Below are positions 33,582-43,017 of a stretch of 64,000 bases of DNA, piece by piece. The translations under genes were made by a program, and so were the position numbers. This stretch comes from Pseudomonas sp. ML2-2023-3. GTDB lineage: Bacteria > Pseudomonadota > Gammaproteobacteria > Pseudomonadales > Pseudomonadaceae. The notes under the pieces were generated by a model. That model ran no database searches, was not told the DNA's origin, and saw nothing but the letters and a program-made list of their open reading frames with translations. Positions within the stretch are counted from its first letter, which is position 1; every line of letters begins with the position of its first letter. The stretch lies in the NCBI RefSeq assembly GCF_037055275.1, contig NZ_CP146343.1, positions 3,444,501 to 3,508,500 of the forward strand. Direction: 5' to 3'.

Positions 33582-36500
33582 CAACGTGGGCGTTCCTGCT
33601 CGGTGGATTGTCCACTGCAGCCATTGCACAACCGACCACGGTGCAGGAACAGCAACAGTGGCTACTGGAGCAGGTACGTATCGGTGAAGCCATGTACCGG
33701 GAAGATCTGGTACGCGCCTCACTGGCACGGCTGCAATTGATCGCCCCCAACGACCCGCAGGCGCTGGTCGCGTCTATACGCCAGGCATTGCTGGACAAGA
33801 ATCCGGATCTGGCCCGCCAGCGTCTGGCGCAATTGCAAAGCGTTGCCCCCGACTCAGCGGCGCTGCGCCAGGCCCAGAGCCTGATGAAGTTGCAAGACCC
33901 GCAAAGCCTCAAAGACCTGCAGCAGGCGCGCCTGTTTGCAGCCGCTGGCCGACCTGAAGAGGCCGCTGCAATTTTCGAGCGACTGTTTGGCAATGCACCA
34001 CCCGATTTCGCCACGGCGCTGGAGTACCTGCGTATCCGCAGCAATATCCCGGGCCAGCATCCTCAAGTCATCGATCAACTGCGGGCTCTGGATAAGCAAT
34101 ACCCGGGCAACGCCGGGCTGCGCCAAACCCTGGCCGACTTGCTGTTTCGGGAAAAAAGGGCGCCAGAAGCCCTGGTGGTCCTGCAAGAACTGTCCAGCGA
34201 CCCGATTGCCAGTAACGCCGCCGCAGAGCGTGAGTACACCTACCTCGGCACATTACCCATCGATCGCACTACGGCCCAGGCCTGGCAGGGGTTTATCGCC
34301 CGCTACCCCAACTCTCCACTGATCGGTGAGGCCAACAAGAACCTGCAACAACAGCAGCGTTTGCTTGGCGATCCGGCGTGGAACGCGGGGGCTCAAGGCA
34401 AACAGATGATTGATCAGTCGCGCAATCCGGTGGCCGCTGAAGGGCAATTGCGCAGCGCCCTCAAACAATATCCGGACGATCCGACCCTCTACGGTGCCCT
34501 GGGCATGGCGCTGTTTCGTCAGGGCCGCTATGCCGAAGCCAACACCAGCTTCTCCACGGCGCGAACCAAGGAACAAGACACCTCCAACATCAGCAAGTGG
34601 CAGGACCTGATGGACGCCAGCCGCTACCGCATGTTGCTCAGCCAGGGTGACATGGCCCTTGAGCAAAAGAACCTACCAGCGGCACGTAACGCATTTTCTC
34701 AGGCCCGCAAGACCAAGCCCGCCGATGCCGACCCACTCATTGGCCTGGCCAGCGTTGCACAGGCCGAGCATGACGATATCCAGGCGGAAGCCTTGCTGTT
34801 GCAGGCCCGTCGCCTGGAACCGGGTAATGGCAGCGCCGTCAGGGGGCTGGTTCGCTTATACAGCGCCCAGGACCCGCAAAAGGCCAAGGCATTTCTCAAT
34901 GGCCTGCCCGCCTCCAGCCAGAAGGAATTCTCCGGGCTGCGCCAGAGCATGGAGCTGGACGAACTGAACCAGCAGGCCGATGCGGCTACCGAGCGCAAGG
35001 ACTGGCCGCAAGTGGCCGCATTGCTGAGCAAGATCCGCAACCTGAGCCCTGATGAACCCTGGGTGACTTACCGCCTGGCCAACGCCCAGCGCGAGATCAA
35101 CCAGCCTGGCGCAGCCGATGACAGCTTCAAGCAATTGATGAACCGCCAGGGGCGAAACCCGGAAGCCATCTACGCCTACGCGCTTTATTTGTCGAACACC
35201 GATCGCGATGCCAGCGCCCTGAGCGCGCTGGAGAAATTGCCCACGGCGCAATGGACCGACTCCATGCGTGAGCTGGACTCACGCCTGCAGCGCAACGTAC
35301 TGGTTGCCCGCGCCGAACGCCTGCGCGCAGAAGGTCATGAACCGCAAGCCATTGCCCTGTTGATGCAAACCAGCGACAGCGACGACCTGATGACCGTCGC
35401 TGGCTGGGCCCAGGAGCGCGGCGACTTCGAGCAAGCGCAAAGCCTGTATGGCCAGGTGCTGAAGAAGGATCCCGCCAATACCGGGGCACGACTGGGGCAA
35501 ATCGAAACCCTGATTGCCAACCGGCAACTGCCTGCAGCCCGGCAACAACTGGCACAGTTCAATCCGGCCCCCGGCACCGTATTGACCTCTTCCGAACAAC
35601 GACGGGTGGCCAATGCCTGGGTCGCCGTGGGCGAGCCTGACAAAGCCCGGGCCATCTACGCGCAACTGCTCAAGTCACCCCAGGCCGATCCGCTGGTGTA
35701 CCGCGATGCGGCGCGGCTGATGTCGGTCAAGGAGCCGCAACAGGCACTGGATTACTACTCCAAGAGTATGGCTGCCGCGGGCCTGATTACTCCTGAGCAG
35801 GCCAACCCTCGCGACAACCGCGCAATGACCATGGCCAGTCGCGAGAAGGACGATGATCAGTGGCTGGCCCGTAGCCTGCGCAGCGACGTGGATGAGCTGT
35901 ACCAGCGGCAAAATCCTACGGTCCACCTGTACACCGATTACGGGTGGCGCTCGGACAACGCCTCTGCCGGTACATCAGATACGGATACCCGCACCACCAT
36001 CCTGCAACTGGACCTGCCAGTGGCGGATGGCACCGGCTTTTTACGTGCAGAACAGCTGAATATGGATGCGGGTAAATTCAGTGCCGATCCCGACGGGTTG
36101 GTTCGCGAAAATTACGGTACCTGCGCCGTGAAATACAACGTCAAGGGCACTACCAGCCCCGACTTGTCAGGTTGCGAAGACAGTTCCCAGTCGGTCAACG
36201 GCACCATGATGGCCGCTGGCTGGAAGAACGAAGTCTGGAATGTCGACATCGGTCGCACGCCGGACAACTTCAAAGTGCCCAACTGGCTGGGCGGCGTGGC
36301 CTACAGCAGCAAGTTCGAGTCCGTGGGCTGGACCCTGACCGGCTCGCGTCGCCCCTTGAGCAACTCGATCCTGTCCTATGCCGGTGCCACAGACCCCATT
36401 ACAGGGATTACCTGGGGCGGTGTCACCTCCAACGGCCTGACCTTGAGCCTGAGCCACGACGAGGGTGGCGTGGACGGCGTATGGGCCAGCTTCGGCCAGC

Positions 36501-37099
36501 ACTGGTTGCGCGGCAAGAACGTGGAAGACAACCACAAGAGCACGGCCATGGCCGGTTACTACTATCGTTTGGTCGAACGCGCCGACGAACGTATGCGCAC
36601 CGGTCTGACGCTGATGTACTGGGGGTATGACAAGGACTTGAGTGAGTACACCCTGGGCCAGGGCGGCTACTACAGCCCGCAGAAGTACTATTCGATTGGC
36701 GTGCCGCTGAACTATGCGTTCCGTACCGCCAACTGGTCGGTGGCCCTGGAGAGCTCGGTGAGCTGGTCGTATGCCAAGACTGACGCCAATGACCTTTACC
36801 CACTCAGCGGGCTGAACGACAAGCTGATCCAGGGACTGGACGAGCGAGGCTTCCAGCTGGCCGACGGCCTGGGCCAGACGTCAGGCGGCAGCAGTACGGG
36901 TATCGGCTACCGCCTGCAAGGACTGGTGGAGCGCAGGCTGTCGGACCATCTGGTGTTGGGAGGCGGTTTGCTCTATCAGCACAGTGACAGCTACGCACCC
37001 AGCCGGGCGATGCTCTATCTGCGTTATACCTTCGACGTCTGGCAGGGCAACTTGCCATTGCCGGTACAGCCGTTGATTCCGTATGCCGACTTCAGGTAA
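33569..37099 (+). CDS. bcsC: Cellulose synthase outer-membrane subunit BcsC
   Basis: A 1,176-residue protein: signal peptide (about 1-20, cleavage near AIA-QP), a long array of tetratricopeptide repeats (about 25-760, e.g. LYGALGMALFRQGRYAEANT), and a C-terminal 16-strand beta-barrel (about 830-1176, starting LYTDYGWRSDNASAGTSDTD). The TPR part spans the periplasm and may touch peptidoglycan and BcsB; the barrel exports the glucan. Length matches E. coli BcsC (about 1,150). The start MPKITTWAF at 33569 gives a normal signal sequence. Last gene of the operon. Confidence 0.95.
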   Translation: MPKITTWAFLLGGLSTAAIAQPTTVQEQQQWLLEQVRIGEAMYREDLVRASLARLQLIAPNDPQALVASIRQALLDKNPDLARQRLAQLQSVAPDSAALRQAQSLMKLQDPQSLKDLQQARLFAAAGRPEEAAAIFERLFGNAPPDFATALEYLRIRSNIPGQHPQVIDQLRALDKQYPGNAGLRQTLADLLFREKRAPEALVVLQELSSDPIASNAAAEREYTYLGTLPIDRTTAQAWQGFIARYPNSPLIGEANKNLQQQQRLLGDPAWNAGAQGKQMIDQSRNPVAAEGQLRSALKQYPDDPTLYGALGMALFRQGRYAEANTSFSTARTKEQDTSNISKWQDLMDASRYRMLLSQGDMALEQKNLPAARNAFSQARKTKPADADPLIGLASVAQAEHDDIQAEALLLQARRLEPGNGSAVRGLVRLYSAQDPQKAKAFLNGLPASSQKEFSGLRQSMELDELNQQADAATERKDWPQVAALLSKIRNLSPDEPWVTYRLANAQREINQPGAADDSFKQLMNRQGRNPEAIYAYALYLSNTDRDASALSALEKLPTAQWTDSMRELDSRLQRNVLVARAERLRAEGHEPQAIALLMQTSDSDDLMTVAGWAQERGDFEQAQSLYGQVLKKDPANTGARLGQIETLIANRQLPAARQQLAQFNPAPGTVLTSSEQRRVANAWVAVGEPDKARAIYAQLLKSPQADPLVYRDAARLMSVKEPQQALDYYSKSMAAAGLITPEQANPRDNRAMTMASREKDDDQWLARSLRSDVDELYQRQNPTVHLYTDYGWRSDNASAGTSDTDTRTTILQLDLPVADGTGFLRAEQLNMDAGKFSADPDGLVRENYGTCAVKYNVKGTTSPDLSGCEDSSQSVNGTMMAAGWKNEVWNVDIGRTPDNFKVPNWLGGVAYSSKFESVGWTLTGSRRPLSNSILSYAGATDPITGITWGGVTSNGLTLSLSHDEGGVDGVWASFGQHWLRGKNVEDNHKSTAMAGYYYRLVERADERMRTGLTLMYWGYDKDLSEYTLGQGGYYSPQKYYSIGVPLNYAFRTANWSVALESSVSWSYAKTDANDLYPLSGLNDKLIQGLDERGFQLADGLGQTSGGSSTGIGYRLQGLVERRLSDHLVLGGGLLYQHSDSYAPSRAMLYLRYTFDVWQGNLPLPVQPLIPYADFR

Positions 37100-37577
37100 T
37101 CACGCACAGCACCTGTAGCCGCTGAGGAGCGAAGCGAGGCTGCGTTCGGTTGGTGCGCCACTGCGACGCAGCCTTCGTTCCTTCGGCAGCTGCTTGTATG
37201 TTGGCGCTAAAACGTTTTGTGCAAGGTTCTGTGGCTTCTGCGATGTATTTTGCTTTTGCTTTTGCTGGAGCCACACGTATGTCCAGACGACGCGAATGCC
37301 CATCACAGAAGGCCGAACGCAGGTGCTGTTATGGGGGTGGCGCGGCAGGACGCCGCGCCAGCCGCGATGGGCCATGGATGGCCCAACACGGCTCTCCCGG
37401 CATCCATCCCGGTCGACCCACTACGCAGAACCTCCTCTCGGCCTCCCGAAGGGCAGGCAGATCAAAAACCAGTGCAAAAACAAGATCAACTGCCCGCCGA
37501 GGCGGCCTACAGGCCGACCTTTTTAGCGGTGCACATTGCTCTGAACAGGTCGGCTGGCAACAGAGTATCTACAGGTT
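37100..37577. repeat. Highly structured intergenic repeat region between bcsC and gor
   Basis: No gene is supported; several short overlapping open frames on both strands look like by-products of the repeat. Palindromes are dense: AGGCTGCGT/ACGCAGCCT (37137-37145 with 37166-37174), TGGCGCGGC/GCCGCGCCA (37338-37346 with 37352-37360), and GGGCCAT-GG-ATGGCCC (near 37370-37385). The layout resembles long intergenic repeats I recall from Pseudomonas genomes, which are often mis-annotated as hypothetical proteins. Located in a tail-to-tail gap. Confidence 0.5.
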
Positions 37578-38936
37578 TTAGCGTTTAACCGGTGTACGCA
37601 TGGTCACAAACTCTTCGGCGGCCGTCGGGTGTACCCCGATGGTTTCGTCAAAGTGCTGTTTGGTCGCCCCCGCCTTCAAGGCAATCGCCAGTCCCTGCAC
37701 GATCTCTCCCGCTTCCGGGCCAACCATGTGGCAACCCAGCACCTTGTCGGTGTCGGCATCGACCACCAGCTTCATCAGCGTACGTTCCTGGCATTCGGTC
37801 AGGGTCAGTTTCATGGGCCGGAAGCTGCTCTCGAAAATCTGCACCTTGTGCCCGGTTTCAACCGCCTGCTCTTCGCTCAAGCCCACTGTGCCGATGTTGG
37901 GCAGGCTGAACACCGCTGTCGGGATCATTTGGTAATCCACCGGGCGATATTGCTCAGGCTTGAACAGGCGGCGTGCCACGGCCATGCCTTCAGCGAGTGC
38001 CACCGGGGTCAGCTGCACGCGACCGATCACATCACCGATAGCCAGAATCGACGGTTCGCCACTCTGGTACAGATCGTCCACTTCAACAAAACCGCGCTTG
38101 TCGAATTTGACCCCGGTGTTCTCCAGGCCCAGGTTATCGAGCATCGGACGACGACCCGTGGCGTAGAACACACAATCGGCGACCAGCTCACGACCGTCTT
38201 TGAGCGTGGCCTTGAGGCTGCCGTCAGGCTGCTTGTCGATGCGCTCAATATCGGCGTTGAACTGAACATCCATGCCGCGCTTGGTCAGCTCTTCGTGCAA
38301 ATGCTTGCGCACCGCACCGTCAAAACCGCGCAGGAACATGTCACCGCGATACAGCAAGGAGGTTTTGGCCCCCAGGCCGTGGAAAATCCCCGCGAACTCA
38401 ACGGCGATATACCCCCCGCCCACGACCAGTACACGCTTGGGCAACTCTTTGAGAAAGAACGCTTCGTTGGAGCTGATCGCGTGCTCATGGCCCGGGATCT
38501 CGGGGATCTGCGGCCAGCCACCGGTGGCGATCAGAATATGTTTGGCGGTGTGGCGCTGACCATTGACTTCAACTTCGTTGGGCCCGGTCAGTTTGGCGTG
38601 ACCTTCCATCAAGGTGACGCCGCTGTTCACCAGCAAGTTGCGGTAAATGCCGTTCAGGCGATGGATTTCGCGGTCCTTGTTAGCAATCAGGGTCGCCCAA
38701 TCAAAGTTCGCCTCTCCCAGGCTCCAGCCAAAACCTGAAGCCTGATCAAAATCTTCAGCAAAATGCGCACCGTAAACCAGCAGCTTTTTAGGTACGCACC
38801 CCACGTTGACGCATGTCCCGCCCAAATAGCGGCTTTCGGCTACGGCTACTTTCGCGCCGAAACCTGCAGCAAAACGGGCCGCGCGTACACCGCCAGAACC
38901 CGCACCAATCACAAACAGATCAAATTCGTAGGCCAT
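37578..38936 (-). CDS. gor: Glutathione-disulfide reductase
   Basis: A 452-residue flavoprotein disulfide reductase. Visible are the FAD Rossmann motif ([17 protein letters not shown]), the redox-active pair in [13 protein letters not shown], the NADPH-binding motif [15 protein letters not shown], the second FAD contact ILAIGDVIG, and the C-terminal HPTAAEE with the catalytic histidine. The CVNVGC spacing and the residues around the NADPH site fit GSH reductase rather than dihydrolipoamide dehydrogenase. It keeps glutathione reduced in the cytoplasm with NADPH. Single gene, transcribed in the same direction as galU but separated from it by a strong terminator. Confidence 0.95.
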   Translation of the reverse strand: MAYEFDLFVIGAGSGGVRAARFAAGFGAKVAVAESRYLGGTCVNVGCVPKKLLVYGAHFAEDFDQASGFGWSLGEANFDWATLIANKDREIHRLNGIYRNLLVNSGVTLMEGHAKLTGPNEVEVNGQRHTAKHILIATGGWPQIPEIPGHEHAISSNEAFFLKELPKRVLVVGGGYIAVEFAGIFHGLGAKTSLLYRGDMFLRGFDGAVRKHLHEELTKRGMDVQFNADIERIDKQPDGSLKATLKDGRELVADCVFYATGRRPMLDNLGLENTGVKFDKRGFVEVDDLYQSGEPSILAIGDVIGRVQLTPVALAEGMAVARRLFKPEQYRPVDYQMIPTAVFSLPNIGTVGLSEEQAVETGHKVQIFESSFRPMKLTLTECQERTLMKLVVDADTDKVLGCHMVGPEAGEIVQGLAIALKAGATKQHFDETIGVHPTAAEEFVTMRTPVKR

Positions 38937-39010
38937 TTCTATCTCCCAGGCAGGCCATCAGCATAATCACTTCGGCGCGATTGACCAGCGCCGCAGCTTG
39001 CCGAAGGCAA

Positions 39011-39041
39011 AAAAACGAAAAAGCCACCCGAGGGTGGCTTT
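39011..39041 (-). terminator. Intrinsic terminator of galU
   Basis: Arms AAAGCCACCC and GGGTGGCTTT close on a CGAG-type tetraloop (39020-39041). On the minus strand they are followed by TTTCGTTTTTTT. It lies 31 bp after the galU stop, ahead of gor. Confidence 0.92.
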
Positions 39042-39071
39042 CTCTTGAAGCTCTCTACAACTCGGCGCTAA

Positions 39072-39911
39072 TTAGTAAGCCTTGCCGGTTTTGTAGAAGT
39101 TTTCGAAGCAGAAGTTGGTTGCTTCGATGTAGCCTTCAGCGCCGCCGCAGTCAAAGCGTTGGCCTTTGAATTTGTACGCGATCACGCAACCGTTTTGCGC
39201 CTGTTTCATCAGGGCGTCGGTGATCTGGATTTCACCGCCTTTGCCTGGCTCGGTCTGTTTGATCAGATCGAAGATGTCCGGGGTCAGGATGTAACGACCG
39301 ATGATCGCCAGGTTCGACGGTGCATCTTCAGGTGCCGGTTTTTCAACCATGTTGCGCACGCGGTACAGGTCATCACCAATCAGGTCGCCAGCGATCACGC
39401 CGTACTTGTTGGTCTCTGCAGGATCAACTTCCTGGATGGCGATGATGGTGCAGCGGTACTGGTTGTACAGCTTGACCATCTGCGTCAGGACGCCGTCGCC
39501 TTCCAGGTTGACGCACAAGTCGTCCGCCAGTACTACGGCAAAGGGTTCGTCGCCGATCAGTGGGCGACCGGTCAGAATCGCATGACCCAGGCCTTTCATT
39601 TCGGTTTGACGAGTGTAAGAGAACGAACACTCGCTCAGCAGACGACGGATACCCACCAGGTACTTTTCTTTGTCAGTGCCCTTGATCTGGTTTTCCAGCT
39701 CGTAGCTGATGTCAAAGTGGTCTTCCAGAGCGCGCTTGCCACGGCCCGTTACGATGGAAATTTCAGTCAAGCCAGCGTCCAGTGCTTCTTCAACCCCGTA
39801 CTGGATCAGTGGCTTGTTCACCACCGGCAGCATTTCTTTAGGCATGGCCTTTGTCGCTGGCAAAAAGCGAGTGCCGTAACCGGCTGCTGGGAACAAGCAT
39901 TTCTTGATCAT
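39072..39911 (-). CDS. galU: UTP-glucose-1-phosphate uridylyltransferase
   Basis: A 279-residue nucleotidyltransferase. The N-terminal LFPAAGYGTRFLPATKAMPK binds UTP. VNKPLIQYGVEEA, the active-site lysine region VEKPAPEDAPSN, and GRYILTPDIFDLI are all typical of GalU. It makes UDP-glucose from UTP and glucose-1-phosphate, the direct donor for BcsA and for LPS and trehalose pathways. The start follows AAAGGACTC. In many pseudomonads galU precedes gor, as here; the two are separated by the terminator at 39011-39041. Pgm at 55.6-57.2 kb supplies its sugar-phosphate substrate. Confidence 0.95.
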   Translation of the reverse strand: MIKKCLFPAAGYGTRFLPATKAMPKEMLPVVNKPLIQYGVEEALDAGLTEISIVTGRGKRALEDHFDISYELENQIKGTDKEKYLVGIRRLLSECSFSYTRQTEMKGLGHAILTGRPLIGDEPFAVVLADDLCVNLEGDGVLTQMVKLYNQYRCTIIAIQEVDPAETNKYGVIAGDLIGDDLYRVRNMVEKPAPEDAPSNLAIIGRYILTPDIFDLIKQTEPGKGGEIQITDALMKQAQNGCVIAYKFKGQRFDCGGAEGYIEATNFCFENFYKTGKAY

Positions 39912-40137
39912 ATGAGTCCTTTAAAGGGCTGTACGTTCCAATTTTGGCGCAGTCTAATCAGGCGGCATCGACGTTACAATGCCTCTCGATAGCAAACTGA
40001 TGCCAACCTAGATAAATATTTTGAGCGTTAGTTCCTTTGCCTTTGATTTTGAGTGTTGGTCGGTCGTGTTTAGCAACACCCGTGTTGCGCTTGCGCTATC
40101 ATCAGGCCATTAATCCAGGCAATCAGGCAGTTCTTCG

Positions 40138-40326
40138 ATGTCCGCAACAATCAGCGTCAATGGTTATGAAATCAAGCCCAACGAAAAGGGCGAGTGGTGC
40201 GTGTTTAATGCATCCGGTGAAAACGTTGCAGGTCCATTTGACTCGCAACAGGTTGCCTCTGAAGTTGCCTCGGTTTTCCAGGACCAGCCTGCCCCACCTG
40301 CTCGCCGACGCAACAAATCAAACTAA
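40138..40326 (+). CDS. Small conserved hypothetical protein (62 aa)
   Basis: A 62-residue protein with the segment SVNGYEIKPNEKGEWCVFNA, then GENVAGPFDSQQVASEVASV and a basic tail ARRRNKSN. The pattern looks like a small beta-rich domain with one helix. I do not recognise a named family. It is followed 27 bp later by a lipoprotein gene in the same direction, so the two may be co-transcribed. Coding status is supported by balanced composition and codon use. Confidence 0.6.
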   Translation: MSATISVNGYEIKPNEKGEWCVFNASGENVAGPFDSQQVASEVASVFQDQPAPPARRRNKSN

Positions 40327-40353
40327 TCCTACTGACGTGATAACACTACCTCG

Positions 40354-40635
40354 ATGAAAAACATTCTGACATTACTCGTACTGGTTACATTGGGCGGTTG
40401 TGCCACAGCGTCCAATACCTACCTGGCCGACGGCAAGCAAGGATTGAGCATAGACTGCTCTGGCGAAGCCATGTCGTGGGCCAAGTGCTACGAGAAAGCG
40501 GAAGCCTCTTGTGCCGGCACCGGCTATACCATCATTGGCACTGATGGCTCGCCTGCAGTCAAAGAGCGCGACAAGACACTGGGCGTCGACGTCGGTAATT
40601 TCAACAGCCGAAATATCGTGGTGGCTTGCAAATAG
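40354..40635 (+). CDS. Small lipoprotein (93 aa)
   Basis: A signal sequence ends in the lipobox LGGC (lipidated cysteine at residue 16): MKNILTLLVLVTLGGC. The mature part has three further cysteines (DCSGE, AKCYEK, ASCAGTGY) plus one near the end (VACK), suggesting disulfides in the periplasm. Similar short lipoproteins with an AKCYEKAE..C segment are common in pseudomonads and have no assigned function. A hairpin follows. Confidence 0.75.
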   Translation: MKNILTLLVLVTLGGCATASNTYLADGKQGLSIDCSGEAMSWAKCYEKAEASCAGTGYTIIGTDGSPAVKERDKTLGVDVGNFNSRNIVVACK

Positions 40636-40657
40636 CTTGCCGACAAGACTCGGCTGA

Positions 40658-40686
40658 TGCCGCTAAAGCCCGTGGCTTTAGCGGCA
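40658..40686. terminator. Bidirectional hairpin terminator
   Basis: Perfect 13-bp arms (TGCCGCTAAAGCC, 40658-40670; complement 40674-40686) flank a 3-base loop, between the convergent lipoprotein gene and tsdA. The short T-tracts are weak, but the stem is strong. Confidence 0.7.
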
Positions 40687-40694
40687 TTCAGGGA

Positions 40695-41621
40695 TTACTT
40701 GACGCCTTGACCGATCAACACCCCATTAATGGTTTGGCCATAAGCATTGACGCCGTCATTGGCGTGAAACTTGACCCGGGTTCTTTCCACTGATCCTTCA
40801 ACCAACCGCGGATCCTGCGGCCGTTCGTGGGTGTTTACATACGCCGCCACATCCCAGGCTTGTTGGTCACTCAAGCTGTTGGCCTTGCCCAGCGGCATAT
40901 TGTGTTTGATGAACGAGGCAGCGGTATTGATCCGGTGCATGCCCGCCCCCCAGTTGTATGAATCTTTGCCCCACAGCGGCGGCATTACGTAGTCCCCTCC
41001 CGACTTCTGCCCTTGTCCGCTGTCACCGTGGCAAATGGCGCATTGATCCTTGTACACCGCCGCACCGCGCGTCAGGTTGTAACCCCCTTCAGGCTCGGGT
41101 ACGTCCGGGTATCCGCGGCCAGGCAACTCAACCCCCGTAGGAGCCTTGGTCGAAAGCCAGTAGGCATAGGTCGACAGCGCAGTGATCTCTCTACTGTCGG
41201 CCGCTGGAGGCGTGCCACCGTTCATGCTGAATTGAAAACACCCCTGCAAGCGCTCGGCAAAGGTGTTGACCTTGTCGTTCTTCTTTCGGTACGCCGGGTA
41301 CATAGGGTAAGCGCCCCAGAGTGGTGCCGAATTGGCCATGCGGCCCTGGTCCAGGTGGCAATTGGTGCAGTTAAGCCCGTTGCCCACAAATTGCGGTGCC
41401 TGGCGTTTCGTGTCGACAAACAGGGCGTAGCCGTCCAGGACCATTTTGCCGTAGGCGTTGTCCGGCAATTCACTTTGCAGTGGCGGTTGAAAATAGACCG
41501 TAGCCTGATCGGCTGTGGCGGGTGTCTGAATCTGGGACTGGTCTTCCATCGCAATGGTCGCGGCATAAGCCCCGGAGCTCAGGAAGATCGAAATGGCACA
41601 CACTGGCGTCAGCATTTTCAT
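40695..41621 (-). CDS. tsdA: Diheme cytochrome c, thiosulfate dehydrogenase TsdA-like
   Basis: A 308-residue secreted protein with a signal peptide of about 20 residues and two c-type haem sites: CTNCH (85-89) and CAICH (194-198). A conserved cysteine, C128 in LQGCFQFSMNG, sits where TsdA uses an unusual His/Cys-ligated haem at its active site. The enzyme joins two thiosulfates to tetrathionate in the periplasm, or works in reverse. Its start overlaps the stop of the tsdB-like gene (ATGA), matching the tsdBA order known from Pseudomonas stutzeri. Assignment rests on motifs and context. Confidence 0.82.
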   Translation of the reverse strand: MKMLTPVCAISIFLSSGAYAATIAMEDQSQIQTPATADQATVYFQPPLQSELPDNAYGKMVLDGYALFVDTKRQAPQFVGNGLNCTNCHLDQGRMANSAPLWGAYPMYPAYRKKNDKVNTFAERLQGCFQFSMNGGTPPAADSREITALSTYAYWLSTKAPTGVELPGRGYPDVPEPEGGYNLTRGAAVYKDQCAICHGDSGQGQKSGGDYVMPPLWGKDSYNWGAGMHRINTAASFIKHNMPLGKANSLSDQQAWDVAAYVNTHERPQDPRLVEGSVERTRVKFHANDGVNAYGQTINGVLIGQGVK

Positions 41622-42271
41622 GGGGAAACCTCCTTGTGACCCACATTGGCGAAATACTCGGACACCGCCTTGATTTCATCCTCGGTCATGGCCTTGGCGA
41701 TATGGCCCATCAAGTCATTGGGATCATTGTGCCGGGTGCCCTCTCGCCACGCATTCAACTGCGCCGTCAGGTACAACGCAGGTTGATTGGCCAATGGCGG
41801 GAAAGCACTCCCCACCCCCACCCCGCCAGGCCCATGACAACTGACACACTCAGGGATCTGCCGATCCCAGGCGCCGCGCAGGGCCAGTTTTTCGCCCAGG
41901 GACGTGGGCATGCTGCTACGATTGATGGCAGGCACTTCAGGTGCTGGCATCGCCGCGATGGCAGTGGTGACAGCCGTTATTTCCTGGTCGGTCAGCGCCT
42001 TGGCCAGCGGTTGCATCACGGGACTGACCCGTTTGCCGCTTTGAAAATCGTGCAACTGCTTGCTCAGGTAGTCGGCAGAAATACCGGCTAGTCGCGGAAA
42101 ACCGGCTGGCGCAAGCCCCATGCCATCTGCCCCGTGGCATGCCACGCAGGCGGTAGCGCCCGGCAGGGCTCCACCTTGCAGGTAGATGTTTGGGGACGGC
42201 TGCGCCGCCTGAACGTGGGTGAAGACGAGCAACATCAGGCTGCCAAGAAGCGTTGGTTTAAGTGGAATCAT
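41618..42271 (-). CDS. tsdB: Diheme cytochrome c, TsdB-like electron acceptor
   Basis: A 217-residue protein with a signal peptide (ending VQAAQ) and two class-I cytochrome c domains, each with one haem site: CVACH and CVSCH, with candidate axial methionines in SPVMQPLAKAL and DLMGHIAKAM. It fits TsdB, which takes electrons from TsdA and passes them to the respiratory chain. The ATG at 42271 follows GGAGT; an in-frame GTG six bases upstream is less likely. It is the first gene of the pair and overlaps tsdA by four bases. Confidence 0.8.
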   Translation of the reverse strand: MIPLKPTLLGSLMLLVFTHVQAAQPSPNIYLQGGALPGATACVACHGADGMGLAPAGFPRLAGISADYLSKQLHDFQSGKRVSPVMQPLAKALTDQEITAVTTAIAAMPAPEVPAINRSSMPTSLGEKLALRGAWDRQIPECVSCHGPGGVGVGSAFPPLANQPALYLTAQLNAWREGTRHNDPNDLMGHIAKAMTEDEIKAVSEYFANVGHKEVSP

Positions 42272-42381
42272 GGCCACTCCATTATTGTTATAAGCTTAGG
42301 CCTACAAAATATAAGCACATAGAGCCTAGGAGACTTCCCTGCCCCTCACAACATTGAATTGAGCCTGATCCGAACGCGAGG

Positions 42382-42421
42382 CGAAAAAAAACCTGACACC
42401 GCGCAAGACAGTTGTCAGGTT
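42382..42421 (-). terminator. Intrinsic terminator of the lipoprotein gene at 42456
   Basis: Arms AACCTGACA (42390-42398) and TGTCAGGTT (42413-42421) are followed on the minus strand by a run of eight T. Lies 35 bp beyond the stop of the small lipoprotein gene. Confidence 0.85.
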
Positions 42422-42455
42422 CGGGGGGCTGTGGAGCGCTGACTGAAACGCCCGC

Positions 42456-42809
42456 TCACTCGCCTGAAATACAGTGTGTAGCGGCCTTGCGGATGTCGCC
42501 CGGTCGAACCGGCACATTCGACATGCTTTCGTAGACCTTGATGCTGCTACCACCGGAGCGTTCTTCTATATCAATGACCGCAGTAGGATTAGACGTCAGC
42601 TTTTGCGGGACGATGATTCGAAATCCTTCCTTGTGCGGTTCTATCTGTGGTGCCCTGCGCGTGTTGGACAGTTGCTGCACCAGGCATTGAGCGTAAGCAT
42701 CAGGCTTCTTGCCAGAAATCACACTCATGGTGGGAAGAGTCTGCTCAATATCCGTGACGGATGCACAACCACCCAAAGCCAGCACCACCGCTAGTACGCC
42801 CCACTTCAT
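42456..42809 (-). CDS. Lipoprotein of unknown function (117 aa)
   Basis: The signal sequence ends in the lipobox LGGC (cysteine 15). The mature part includes DAYAQCLVQQL and a C-terminal KAATHCISGE, giving two cysteines that could pair. The middle region alternates strands (GFRIIVPQKLTSNPTAVIDI). Resembles small pseudomonad lipoproteins without known role. It has its own terminator, so it appears monocistronic. Confidence 0.75.
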   Translation of the reverse strand: MKWGVLAVVLALGGCASVTDIEQTLPTMSVISGKKPDAYAQCLVQQLSNTRRAPQIEPHKEGFRIIVPQKLTSNPTAVIDIEERSGGSSIKVYESMSNVPVRPGDIRKAATHCISGE

Positions 42810-43017
42810 ATACGTTCTCCGTTAAAGACCCTACGACAGCAGAAATTCAGGATTTCTCCCTGGGCATAGTGAATAAATACTCAATAGTGGCGGATTATCC
42901 ACGTTTTACGTCAAACTCACCTGCATCACGGCATAATACTCGGCTTTAGCCCCCTGACTGGACTAAAGCACATGCTATCGTGCTGATTTTTAAGCAGATT
43001 CCCATTCTGGAGCCCAA

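Noticed and set aside
37150-37588. Overlapping frames of 110-143 codons on both strands between bcsC and gor
   Set aside because: They overlap each other in several frames and consist of palindromic repeat sequence; most likely repeat by-products.
37629-38738. 369-codon open frame on the plus strand over gor
   Set aside because: Antisense shadow of glutathione reductase; no ribosome-binding site and composition typical of reversed coding DNA.
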